From Pseudomonadota bacterium (GTDB lineage Bacteria > Bdellovibrionota_B > Oligoflexia > Silvanigrellales > Silvanigrellaceae), in NCBI GenBank assembly GCA_009926615.1, contig RFOM01000017.1, forward strand, positions 1 through 59,129: 59,129 bases of DNA, read 5' to 3'. Of the stretch, positions 51,899 through 59,129 are shown piece after piece (within the stretch, counting starts at the first letter, position 1; each line of letters opens with the position of its first letter). A model generated the notes under the pieces. It was not told where the DNA came from and searched no databases. It saw only the letters and a list, made by a program, of their open reading frames with translations. Position numbers and translations under genes: made by a program.

Positions 51899-52687
51899 AT
51901 GGCAAACAAACGTCCCCATCCCGCCCTGCATTTTTCCAAAGCCGAAAGACGCTCCGTCTTTGTCGGCGGCAGGGAATTGCCTGTCTGGATGGCTCCTGAC
52001 ATTGATTCTCTGCTGAATGATTTCATCCGGACAAGCCAGTCCGAGGGTGAAGAATTGGGCGAACAGCGCTGTCCCTTCGGAGCTGTACTTTGGCCAAGTG
52101 CCCGTGCGCTCTGGCAATGGCTGCAGGAAGACCCCGCACGATGGGAACAAGTGGCTCACAGCCCTGCTGATCCCAGCGTCAAAACAATCGAACTCGGTTC
52201 AGGAGTGGGTTTTTTTGCTGCATTGTTGGCCTCACACACACGCTGGAATGTGACGGCATCAGATTATGAACCAGCATACGCCGACTACCTTGAAGCAAAT
52301 TGCAAATTGCACAACGCGCCGCGGGTGCCTTTCCTGACTCTCGACTGGTGTGAGCCAACCCCGCTCCACCTGCAAAAAAGCTTCGACCTCGTGATCGCCT
52401 GTGACGTTTTTTATGACAACTCGCATCTCGAAAGCCTTCCCCGCATTGCAAATGAACTGCTGAAACCTCAGGGCACGCTGCTGCTTGCAGATCCTGAGCG
52501 CTTCAGATTCCGCTCGGCTGTTGAAAAGCTGAGTCAATATTTTGAGAAAATTCAGCTCCACACCTGCCGGATTGAACATTCGGGCGAAGACTCGTCAAAA
52601 AGCGGAGTCGTAAATCCGAACGTCAAATCCACCGACGTCCAGATAGTCCACTGCCAAAATCCTCTCACCTTGAACCGTCTGCCTTAA
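51899..52687 (+). CDS. SAM-dependent methyltransferase (METTL21/family-16-like)
   Basis: A 262-residue protein from the ATG at 51899; a TTG directly after the ppdK stop (51884) is another possible start and neither has a strong ribosome site. The SAM site is TIELGSGVGFFAALLASHTR, then VTASDYEPAYADYLEANCKL. The post-II motif is LVIACDVFYDNSHLESLPRI, with LLKPQGTLLLADPERFRFR. The D-V-F-Y in place of NPPY resembles protein-lysine methyltransferase-type family 16 enzymes. The target is unknown. Confidence 0.75.
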   Translation: MANKRPHPALHFSKAERRSVFVGGRELPVWMAPDIDSLLNDFIRTSQSEGEELGEQRCPFGAVLWPSARALWQWLQEDPARWEQVAHSPADPSVKTIELGSGVGFFAALLASHTRWNVTASDYEPAYADYLEANCKLHNAPRVPFLTLDWCEPTPLHLQKSFDLVIACDVFYDNSHLESLPRIANELLKPQGTLLLADPERFRFRSAVEKLSQYFEKIQLHTCRIEHSGEDSSKSGVVNPNVKSTDVQIVHCQNPLTLNRLP

Positions 52688-52740
52688 TTTTTCCTTGTTA
52701 ACATGACGTTATTCTTCCTCCGGAACCTGCAGGTGGCGTC

Positions 52741-55098
52741 ATGCAAAAGATTAAAAACGGCTTTTCAAAGATTCACGCGTGGCATCTGGGCCTGCTCATC
52801 ACAATTGTTTTTCTCGCTGCCCACATTAGCCACATTGCCTCCGCAACATATTCCATTGACGGCCGGCAGAGCGGGTTGTTTGCTTATCTTGAACAAAGTT
52901 TTTTTGACTATCGGGTGAAAACTCGCGGAACGCGGCGGATATCCGACAAAGTCGGAATGCTGGCGATTGATGAAAAAAGTGTCGCCAAGTTTGGACGGTG
53001 GCCATTCCCGCGCAAGTCCTATGTTGACGCACTCAAAAATCTCAAAAGCGCGGGAGCGCGCTGGATTGTTTTTGATGCCATTTACTCCGAGCCTGAAAGT
53101 ATTTCGCTGAATGATGCTCTCGAACCGCTCGGCGACGTGTTAAAATTGAGCCTTTCGCCTGAAGGAGTTCTTGACCCGCGAAGGTTTGCCGAAGGAATAA
53201 ATTCACTGCTGCAGGTCAGTCCGGGGGACAAAGCTTTCGGCAGTGCCATTACAGAATTCGGCAACCTGATTCAGGCTGTCGTCTTTTTGCCTCCGGAGGA
53301 GGGCGAGCCTCTTGAGCGCGACTGGGAATCCGGACGAAAGACAATCCTTGCGAATTTGGTCGACACTGTTGAACGAAAGAACTCCGACGCCAAACGACAT
53401 AAAGAGAAGATTTTTCCGCTCGTCAGCACCGCCGGTATCTTGGGCGCAAAGCCATTGGTGGGTTTCATCAACAATCCGGTAGATTCGGACGGTCTCTTTC
53501 GCAGATACCAATTGGTATCCGAAATACCTGCGACAGCAGAAGAAGACGTCAATCAAAACAGAAAATATTTCCCGAGCGTCGGTCTTCAGGTTGCTGCCAA
53601 ATACCTGAATCGTAAAATAACGGTGGTTTATGACGATTTTTCAATCTCGCGAATCTTTCTGGTTGACGGAGCAGGCGATCATCTCAGTATTCCGCTGAAC
53701 GGCCGTCAGGGCACAATGCTCATAAATCATTACGGCGAACATGAGGTCTCGGAAGGAATTTTCACGCCGCAACGAATCTCCCTCGCGGATGCGGCAGAGA
53801 ACAAACTGCCCAAAAAAATTCCGGACATTCTGTTTATGGGGTCGACAATCACCGGAGCCGACGACAAACGCCCCTCCCCGCTCAACCCGCATGCAAACGG
53901 AGTTGAACATCACATCGCCGTCGTTGAAAACATCCTCAGTCAGGACTTTCTGCACAGGCCGTTGCACTACACACTGAGCGAACTTTTTTTTACGTTTGTC
54001 TGCGGTATCCTGCTCTGCGTTTTGCTGACCAGAGCGAAGGCGGTCGCCTCACTGGGCATTGTCCTGATTTTTCATCTTCTGCTTGAATATGTCGACAGAA
54101 ACCATCTTTTTGCGAACAATGAAGTTTATAATCTGGGTATTTTCCACCTGCAGAATGCAGCGATTTTCATGACAATGACGCTTTTTAAATTCTTTGTCGA
54201 GGAACAGGAAAAGAGGAAAATCAAAGGCGCATTTCAGCACTACCTTAACCCCGCCGTCATCAATCAGATGCTCGATTCTCCCGAAGGACTTCGCCTCGGA
54301 GGCGAAAAGAAGGAACTCACAGTTTTCTTTTCCGACGTGCGGGGATTTACGACGATCAGTGAAATTCTGTCTCCCGAAGCACTGGCAAGCCTGCTGAACG
54401 AATATTTTACCCCGATGACCGACATTGTTCTTGATTCAGGCGGATTGCTCGACAAATATATCGGAGATGCGCTTATGGCCGTCTGGGGAGCGCCGGTGCA
54501 TTCGGATGACCACGCCGACCGTGCACTCGATTCTTCTCTCAAAATGCTCGATGCGCTCGACGATCTCAGAAAAGGATGGGCAAGCCGCAATCTGCCGAGC
54601 ATCGACATAGGATGCGGAATAAATACGGGACCGATGGTAGTAGGAAACATGGGATCAAATCAAAGATTTGATTACACGGTCCTTGGCGACGCCGTTAATC
54701 TTGGTGCCCGCCTTGAGGGTATTACGAAGGAATACGGTGTAAAAATAATTTGCTCGGAAAACACCAAAAACCAGCTCAAAAATCCTCAAAAATTCATTCT
54801 CCGGCAGCTGGACTGGATCAAAGTCAAAGGTAAAAATGAACCGGTGACAATTTATGAGGTCGTTCGCTTTGCTGAAGCGCAGAGAGAACCGATGATGAAA
54901 CTTTGCGAACTTTTTGAGACGGGACTCGAAAAATACAGACAGCGAAAGTTCGCCGAAGCACAGCTTGATTTTTTGGGCGTTCTTCAACGTTTCCCGAATG
55001 ACGGTCCGGCCTCCGTGTTCCTCGAACGCTGCGAATATTTTTTGGAACACTCCGTTGCGGTCGATTGGGACGGAATTTGGGTGATGAAGAGCAAATAA
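52741..55098 (+). CDS. CHASE2-domain class III adenylate cyclase
   Basis: A 785-residue protein. One N-terminal membrane helix (about 15-35) is followed by an extracytoplasmic CHASE2 sensor (FDYRVKTRGTRR, VGMLAIDEKSVAKFGRWPFP), with two to three helices near 410-480. The cyclase domain spans about 500-700. The metal Asp residues are in FFSDVRGFTT and KYIGDALMAVWGAP, with Lys before YIGD and Asp in FDYTVLGDAVNLGARLE, favouring ATP over GTP. The C-terminal 70 residues are TPR-like (KYRQRKFAEAQLDFLGVLQR). It likely makes cAMP in response to an unknown periplasmic signal. CAGGTGG precedes the ATG. Confidence 0.92.
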   Translation: MQKIKNGFSKIHAWHLGLLITIVFLAAHISHIASATYSIDGRQSGLFAYLEQSFFDYRVKTRGTRRISDKVGMLAIDEKSVAKFGRWPFPRKSYVDALKNLKSAGARWIVFDAIYSEPESISLNDALEPLGDVLKLSLSPEGVLDPRRFAEGINSLLQVSPGDKAFGSAITEFGNLIQAVVFLPPEEGEPLERDWESGRKTILANLVDTVERKNSDAKRHKEKIFPLVSTAGILGAKPLVGFINNPVDSDGLFRRYQLVSEIPATAEEDVNQNRKYFPSVGLQVAAKYLNRKITVVYDDFSISRIFLVDGAGDHLSIPLNGRQGTMLINHYGEHEVSEGIFTPQRISLADAAENKLPKKIPDILFMGSTITGADDKRPSPLNPHANGVEHHIAVVENILSQDFLHRPLHYTLSELFFTFVCGILLCVLLTRAKAVASLGIVLIFHLLLEYVDRNHLFANNEVYNLGIFHLQNAAIFMTMTLFKFFVEEQEKRKIKGAFQHYLNPAVINQMLDSPEGLRLGGEKKELTVFFSDVRGFTTISEILSPEALASLLNEYFTPMTDIVLDSGGLLDKYIGDALMAVWGAPVHSDDHADRALDSSLKMLDALDDLRKGWASRNLPSIDIGCGINTGPMVVGNMGSNQRFDYTVLGDAVNLGARLEGITKEYGVKIICSENTKNQLKNPQKFILRQLDWIKVKGKNEPVTIYEVVRFAEAQREPMMKLCELFETGLEKYRQRKFAEAQLDFLGVLQRFPNDGPASVFLERCEYFLEHSVAVDWDGIWVMKSK

Positions 55099-55109
55099 AA
55101 ATAAGCGAA

Positions 55110-55574
55110 TTATTGTTTTCCGTCAGTGCTTTTGGCGGCAAGCGTGTCCTGAAGCTGCCTGATGAAATCGGCATCGTAGTCGGCAGCGATAACCGAATCG
55201 TCCAGTCGTGCACCCGCTGCGATAAACTGCACGGCAAGCTGAAGAAATCTGCGATCCTGACCGTCCTTAAGAGCCAATGCAACAGAACGGAATGGCTGCC
55301 ATTCAATTTTAAGAATTGCGCCGTCCGCGACAGTCAATTCTTCAGGCAAAGGACCCGTGCACTCAAGAAGAGTTGCATCGCGACCCATGCCGCCGACGGA
55401 ATAATCAAACGACGGATGTCTCGTAAAATTCAACCGGCAGGCAAAGTCTTCGACCCCCAAATCCCGCGGCAACCCGACAGACAATGAATCGGACCATCGG
55501 GCAAAAAGAATTTGTCCGCCGGCATTTTCTTCCGAGGACTGCACGCGGGAAAAAAGGATAATTCTGGTTTTCAT
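55110..55574 (-). CDS. Small hypothetical protein coupled to the cystathionine beta-synthase-like gene
   Basis: A 154-residue protein, unrecognised. I choose ATG at 55574, which overlaps the upstream stop (ATGA) and gives MKTRIILFSRVQSSEENAGG. The core is beta-rich (FARWSDSLSVGLPRDLGVED) with a short C-terminal helix. There is no signal peptide, membrane helix or cysteine motif. Coupling suggests a role near the upstream enzyme, or an unrelated passenger; neither can be shown. Confidence 0.55.
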   Translation of the reverse strand: MKTRIILFSRVQSSEENAGGQILFARWSDSLSVGLPRDLGVEDFACRLNFTRHPSFDYSVGGMGRDATLLECTGPLPEELTVADGAILKIEWQPFRSVALALKDGQDRRFLQLAVQFIAAGARLDDSVIAADYDADFIRQLQDTLAAKSTDGKQ

Positions 55575-56575
55575 CGGTTTGCCTTGAGCAAGTCGGCAGC
55601 ATAAGCCGGAACGGCCGGCGCAGTGCCGCTGAAACCGTTCGCGTCCAGCCAATTGTTGTCTGCAAATTTAGTCATATAGTTGCGGATTCCGTCGGGAAGC
55701 AGAACAACCACCTTACTTCCTTTTTTAAGAGTGGGAATAACCTTGGAGGCTGCGAGCAGTGCGGCACCGCAGCTGCCGCCGCACAAAAAGCCCTCTTCAC
55801 GCATTGCTCTGCGGGCCCAGTAAAAACTTTCGCGGTCGTTGGTCTTGACCCAAGTATCAACAAGCTTCCGGTCCAGAACATCGGGAATGAAGTCATAACC
55901 GATCCCTTCCACGTGATAGTTTCCAACCTCTTTTCCGCCGGCGAGAATACTTCCCTCGGGGTCGCCGCCGACGATATGAACATCGGGACGAAGAGCCTTC
56001 AGCCTGCGGGCTACGCCCGTTATTGTCCCGCCCGTTCCTGCCGTCATCACGACGACATCGGGAACACCGCCCATGTCCTCAACAATCTCCATCGCAGTCC
56101 CTTCTTCGTGAGCACGCGGATTGGATGCATTGCCGTACTGGTCGAGAATGTGGGAATCAGGGATCATGCCATTGAGTTTTTTGGCCACGGAGATATGACT
56201 TTCCGGCGAATCGAAAGCTGCTTCCGTCGGAGTGCGGACAATTTCGGCACCCAGAGCTTCCAGTGCCACTTGCTTCTCACGCGACATTTTCATGGGCATT
56301 GTAATGATGACGCGGTAACCGAGAACTGCACCGGCAAGCGCAATACCTATTCCGGTGTTGCCGCTTGTCGGTTCGATGAGAGTATCACCCGGCTTGATTC
56401 GCCCCTGCTTTTGAGCGTCGACGACCATTTGGTAGCCTATACGATCTTTGACGCTGCCGCCCGGATTCAGAAACTCGCATTTGGCCCAGACTTCTACGGG
56501 ACTGTCCTTGAAAAGACGATTGACGCGAACGATTGGGGTCTTGCCGATAGCCTGTAGAATGTTCTCAAGTTTCAT
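55571..56575 (-). CDS. Cystathionine beta-synthase / cysteine synthase-family PLP enzyme
   Basis: A 334-residue type II PLP enzyme. The PLP lysine is in NPGGSVKDRIGYQMV. The cofactor-cradling text is EPTSGNTGIGIALAGAVLGY and VMTAGTGGTITGVARRLKAL. VEGIGYDFIPDVLDRKLVDT, FLCGGSCGAALLA and LLPDGIRNYMTKFADNNWL are much closer to cystathionine beta-synthase than to CysK. Predicted reaction: condensation of serine with homocysteine, or the cysteine synthase reaction. It ends without a C-terminal CBS regulatory domain, so the short form is predicted. The downstream 154-residue gene overlaps. Confidence 0.9.
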   Translation of the reverse strand: MKLENILQAIGKTPIVRVNRLFKDSPVEVWAKCEFLNPGGSVKDRIGYQMVVDAQKQGRIKPGDTLIEPTSGNTGIGIALAGAVLGYRVIITMPMKMSREKQVALEALGAEIVRTPTEAAFDSPESHISVAKKLNGMIPDSHILDQYGNASNPRAHEEGTAMEIVEDMGGVPDVVVMTAGTGGTITGVARRLKALRPDVHIVGGDPEGSILAGGKEVGNYHVEGIGYDFIPDVLDRKLVDTWVKTNDRESFYWARRAMREEGFLCGGSCGAALLAASKVIPTLKKGSKVVVLLPDGIRNYMTKFADNNWLDANGFSGTAPAVPAYAADLLKANR

Positions 56576-56673
56576 GATTGTGTTGAGCTCCCTCGGGACA
56601 ATGAGACGATCTGTGTCTTCGCTAGGGTCATATCTGATTTACGCGGGCGGGCAAAGCGCCGGAGACGAACTTT

Positions 56674-57957
56674 ATGGTCGACAGAAGTATTGGAAAAAAC
56701 ATCAAAAAATCATCTCATAAACCCGCATCGGCGCTCAAGTTCAGAATTGACGAAAGCGGAAACCTTCGGGCGGGCGTTTCGGCCTCCGCCGGAGAATTCA
56801 GCCTGACACCTGAAATTATTCATCTTCTTTGCCTGTTGCAGCAAGGAGTTCCGGAAGCAGGGCTGGCGGCAAAGCTCAGACAGGACTTCAAACAAATCAG
56901 CGCAAATCTGCCCCCTCAGGAAGAGGTCAACGATCTCATCTCAGAAATGACTCAGGCCGGATGCGTCATTCCGACCGGCGCTGACAGCAGCACTGCAGCA
57001 GGCCTCGATGACGGATTTGGAGATCCGTGGATTCAATGGGCGATGCTGGCAGACAAACCCCGATGCTCTGCCTACCAAAAAGCAATCGGCGGAGCGGTCG
57101 GAGACAATTCCGTTGTCGTTGATGTCGGTGCCGGAACAGGTCTTCTTTCCCTTTACGCCTGCAAAGCCGGAGCCCGCGAAATTCACTGCATTGAAGAGAC
57201 ATCATCTGCAAACATACTTTCCGGCGTCATCAAAAATATGTCCGCAGCGGAAAGAGAACGTTTCAAAATTCACAGAAAAAATTCAGCGGATGCGATTTTA
57301 CCGGATAAAGTCACACATATAATCAGCGAACTTTTTGGAAATGATCCGCTGCAGGAGGGCGTTGTGCCGACACTGCGCGATGTGTTCTCGCGTGCAGGCG
57401 GGGCAAAGACGGTCGGAATTCCGGAAAGTGTGGAAATTTTTTGTAACTTTGCCGACATTCGCAAAGGGCCGCTGAAAAACAGAATCGAGCGCCTGATTTC
57501 GGACGATTCGTCCGTAACCGCCGAATGGTGGACACCCGTCCGGACAATCATGAAAATGATTAATTTTGATGATGTGTCATTTGCTCATCCGGTAAGAGAA
57601 TCCGATCTGCGTGTTTCGGGCGGTTTCCATTCGTGTTTCAGAATTCCGCTTGCTCCTCCGCCGGCGGCAAACGCACGTCTGCCTTTTGCAAATTACGGGC
57701 ACAAGTTCACCGAACGGGACGAGTGCCCCGTGCTGATTTTGGGTTTCAGGGCTCATTTGACTGCCGGTATTACAATCTCAAATATGCCCGGCGAAAAAGA
57801 TGAGTGCGAGCACTGGAGTCCCGTTATTGTTCCCGTGCGCAGAAGACCCGCATTGAATGAGGTCTTTTCCGCGCGTGTGAGTGTCAGCGGAGACTGGCAA
57901 ACAATAACTGCAGAAATCACCGATGCGAAGAATAAAGTCATCGGGTCGCGACGATGA
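56674..57957 (+). CDS. Protein arginine methyltransferase-like enzyme with PqqD/RRE-like N-terminal domain
   Basis: A 427-residue protein. Residues 130-427 have the protein arginine methyltransferase plan. WAMLADKPRCSAYQKAI leads to motif I VVVDVGAGTGLLSLYACKAG (148-167) and CIEETSS. The double-Glu loop ISELFGNDPLQEGV has Glu219 and Glu228 nine apart, as in PRMTs, and the late EHWSPVIVPV matches the THW loop. Residues 35-100 (EFSLTPEIIHLLCLLQQGVP, then LISEMTQAGCVI) resemble a PqqD-like winged helix. Arginine methylation is inference; the product and substrate are unknown. The stop overlaps the next start (ATGA). Confidence 0.7.
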   Translation: MVDRSIGKNIKKSSHKPASALKFRIDESGNLRAGVSASAGEFSLTPEIIHLLCLLQQGVPEAGLAAKLRQDFKQISANLPPQEEVNDLISEMTQAGCVIPTGADSSTAAGLDDGFGDPWIQWAMLADKPRCSAYQKAIGGAVGDNSVVVDVGAGTGLLSLYACKAGAREIHCIEETSSANILSGVIKNMSAAERERFKIHRKNSADAILPDKVTHIISELFGNDPLQEGVVPTLRDVFSRAGGAKTVGIPESVEIFCNFADIRKGPLKNRIERLISDDSSVTAEWWTPVRTIMKMINFDDVSFAHPVRESDLRVSGGFHSCFRIPLAPPPAANARLPFANYGHKFTERDECPVLILGFRAHLTAGITISNMPGEKDECEHWSPVIVPVRRRPALNEVFSARVSVSGDWQTITAEITDAKNKVIGSRR

Positions 57958-59129
57958 AAGGAGAGACAGCGGCCTCCGACAAGAATATCGCACGCCGAAT
58001 CCGCAAACACATTCATGCTCAAACGCATACAATAGAATGCCTTGTTCCCGCCGGTTTCGGCGAACTCGGCAAGCGCACAGCACTGAAAATTCTTGAGAAT
58101 CAGCCGGAAACCGGCGCGAACGGCAGCTGTCCCGCAAAAATCCGAAACGGACGGGTGCGGATAGAGGAGGTGCCTTTTGACGCAATTCATTGTCTTCTGG
58201 CAGAGGGCGAAATTTTTTCGGAAATCGGACTGCGGATCCTCCGTACACGATGCACGAACGAAACAAAACTCATGCAAGTCCTGCAGGAAACCGAGTGGGA
58301 CTTATGGCTTCCCGATTCTGCTGCTTCAAATTTTAACATCAGAGTTTTGTCTCAAAGCAGTCAAATGTATCATGAAGCCCGCATCAAAAGACTGTTGCAG
58401 GAATACTTCCGTAAAATTTTCCCCGCGCGCGGGCAGGAGCATGACTGCGCCGCTGCGGACAAAACTGTTGAACTTGACGTCATACTTGAACGTGATGTTC
58501 TGGAAATTTTTGTCTGCATCAGCGGACGAGACTTTTGGAAGCGCGGCCACAAAGCCGGTCTGAGACACGCCGCGCCGCTGCGCGAAGACATTGCCGCCTG
58601 TCTTGTCAGAAGGCTTGCCGAATTGAGCGGGAGCAAGCTCGGCCTCGACCGGCCGCGGCTCGTGCTCAACCCATTCTGCGGAACAGGAACCCTTCTTCAC
58701 GAGGCGGCACTGTTCAGCTGGCGGTGCGGAAGACTTCTGAATTCCCGTTATGAACTGCCTTATATGTCTCTGCCCTTTTTTAAGAAGCAGGCATTCGAGC
58801 ATGTTCTCAGAACCAAGAAATCACGCATTGTGAATCAGGAAGAAGCATTCAGAACAACTTTCATCGGTGAAGACCTCGACAAATCACTGTGCAGGAACAC
58901 TCAGGAGTGGTTCGAACAGTCTTCCCTGAATTTGAGCATGAAATTTTTGTATGAAACAAAAATCACCGACAGCTGCGCGGTTGATTCCGGCCTCGTACAA
59001 GTGAAGGAAGGCGAAGGAGTCTGGATTTTTGCAAATCCTCCGTTCGGAGTCCGACTTGCTGCAAGGAGTCAGGGCGGCCCCGAAGAGATTTACAAATTAT
59101 TTGCTCTGAGAATCAAAAATATTTTTGAT
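57954..59129 (+). CDS. RlmL-like class I RNA methyltransferase (runs off the window)
   Basis: The frame is open from the ATG at 57954 to the last base (392 codons so far). The first 200 residues look like a THUMP-type module ending in SGRDFWKRGHKAGLRHAAPL, the segment that precedes the catalytic domain in RlmL/RlmK and Trm14. The SAM motif is LVLNPFCGTGTLLHEAALF and the catalytic motif is FANPPFGVRLAARS (NPPF). Members methylate guanosine N2 in 23S rRNA or tRNA. The ATGA overlap with the PRMT-like gene suggests co-translation. The C-terminus lies beyond the window. Confidence 0.8.
   Translation, partial: MKGETAASDKNIARRIRKHIHAQTHTIECLVPAGFGELGKRTALKILENQPETGANGSCPAKIRNGRVRIEEVPFDAIHCLLAEGEIFSEIGLRILRTRCTNETKLMQVLQETEWDLWLPDSAASNFNIRVLSQSSQMYHEARIKRLLQEYFRKIFPARGQEHDCAAADKTVELDVILERDVLEIFVCISGRDFWKRGHKAGLRHAAPLREDIAACLVRRLAELSGSKLGLDRPRLVLNPFCGTGTLLHEAALFSWRCGRLLNSRYELPYMSLPFFKKQAFEHVLRTKKSRIVNQEEAFRTTFIGEDLDKSLCRNTQEWFEQSSLNLSMKFLYETKITDSCAVDSGLVQVKEGEGVWIFANPPFGVRLAARSQGGPEEIYKLFALRIKNIFD

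Noticed and set aside
51473..52159. A 228-codon minus-strand frame spanning the end of ppdK and the next methyltransferase
   Set aside because: Antisense to two supported genes and crossing their boundary; a codon-usage artefact.
1..59129. CRISPR arrays, insertion sequences, prophage or restriction genes
   Set aside because: No spaced direct repeats, transposase, integrase or restriction-modification motifs were seen on either strand.

Overview
The window carries about fifty densely packed protein genes from a Gram-negative bacterium. No rRNA, tRNA, insertion sequence, prophage or CRISPR array was recognised. Outer-membrane markers (Pal, an OmpA-type protein, many lipoprotein signals), a flagellin, a perfect sigma-54 promoter, the order rnpA-yidD-yidC-jag-mnmE and a CHASE2 adenylate cyclase fit the former Deltaproteobacteria, perhaps Bdellovibrionota/Oligoflexia. 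That placement is inference; no marker in the window fixes the taxon. Almost everything looks chromosomal and core. No gene-free stretch exceeds 300 bases.

Layout, left to right. 1-8.2 kb: the end of a PlsC acyltransferase, a secreted phosphodiesterase-type enzyme overlapping a COG3014-type lipoprotein, a membrane-anchored subtilase divergent from an ABC exporter, and an aldehyde dehydrogenase. 8.3-12.2 kb: a large HEAT-like helical protein broken by an apparent frameshift and ending in a HEPN-like RNxxxH motif, then a short flagellin. 12.3-18.7 kb: queD-queE (queuosine/7-deazaguanine), then tsaE, murG and hmgA on the minus strand, and gshB with a lipoprotein. 19-23 kb: mltG, an Rsm22-like methyltransferase, pgsA and a 2-Cys peroxiredoxin with a strong terminator. 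23-29.5 kb: an envelope block with an OmpA-like protein and a degenerate partner, a small helical protein and an exported protein behind sigma-54-like promoters, and a FecR-domain protein.

29.6-34.7 kb is the RNase P/membrane-insertion/tRNA-modification cluster. 34.7-38.3 kb holds two small mutually paralogous unknown proteins and two lipoproteins. 38.3-40.2 kb holds pal, rplY and pth. 40.2-45.3 kb is one long minus-strand run, acpP, rpiB, glyA, nrdR, ribE and a 573-residue unknown, joining fatty-acid, one-carbon, nucleotide and flavin metabolism. 45.4-49 kb: a glycerate kinase, then rpmE, prfA and prmC, in which PrmC modifies the release factor encoded just upstream of it. 49.2-55.1 kb: pyruvate phosphate dikinase, a small methyltransferase and the CHASE2 cyclase. 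55.1-59.1 kb: a cystathionine beta-synthase-like enzyme with a small partner, then a protein arginine methyltransferase homologue overlapping an RlmL-like methyltransferase that runs off the end.

The observations most worth following are the PRMT-type methyltransferase with a PqqD/RRE-like N-terminal domain (56.7-58.0 kb), the frameshifted HEAT/HEPN protein (8.3-11.3 kb), the sigma-54 promoters at 26.8-27.2 kb, the two-domain QueD with its active site split across both halves, and the small paralogous pair at 34.7-35.5 kb.
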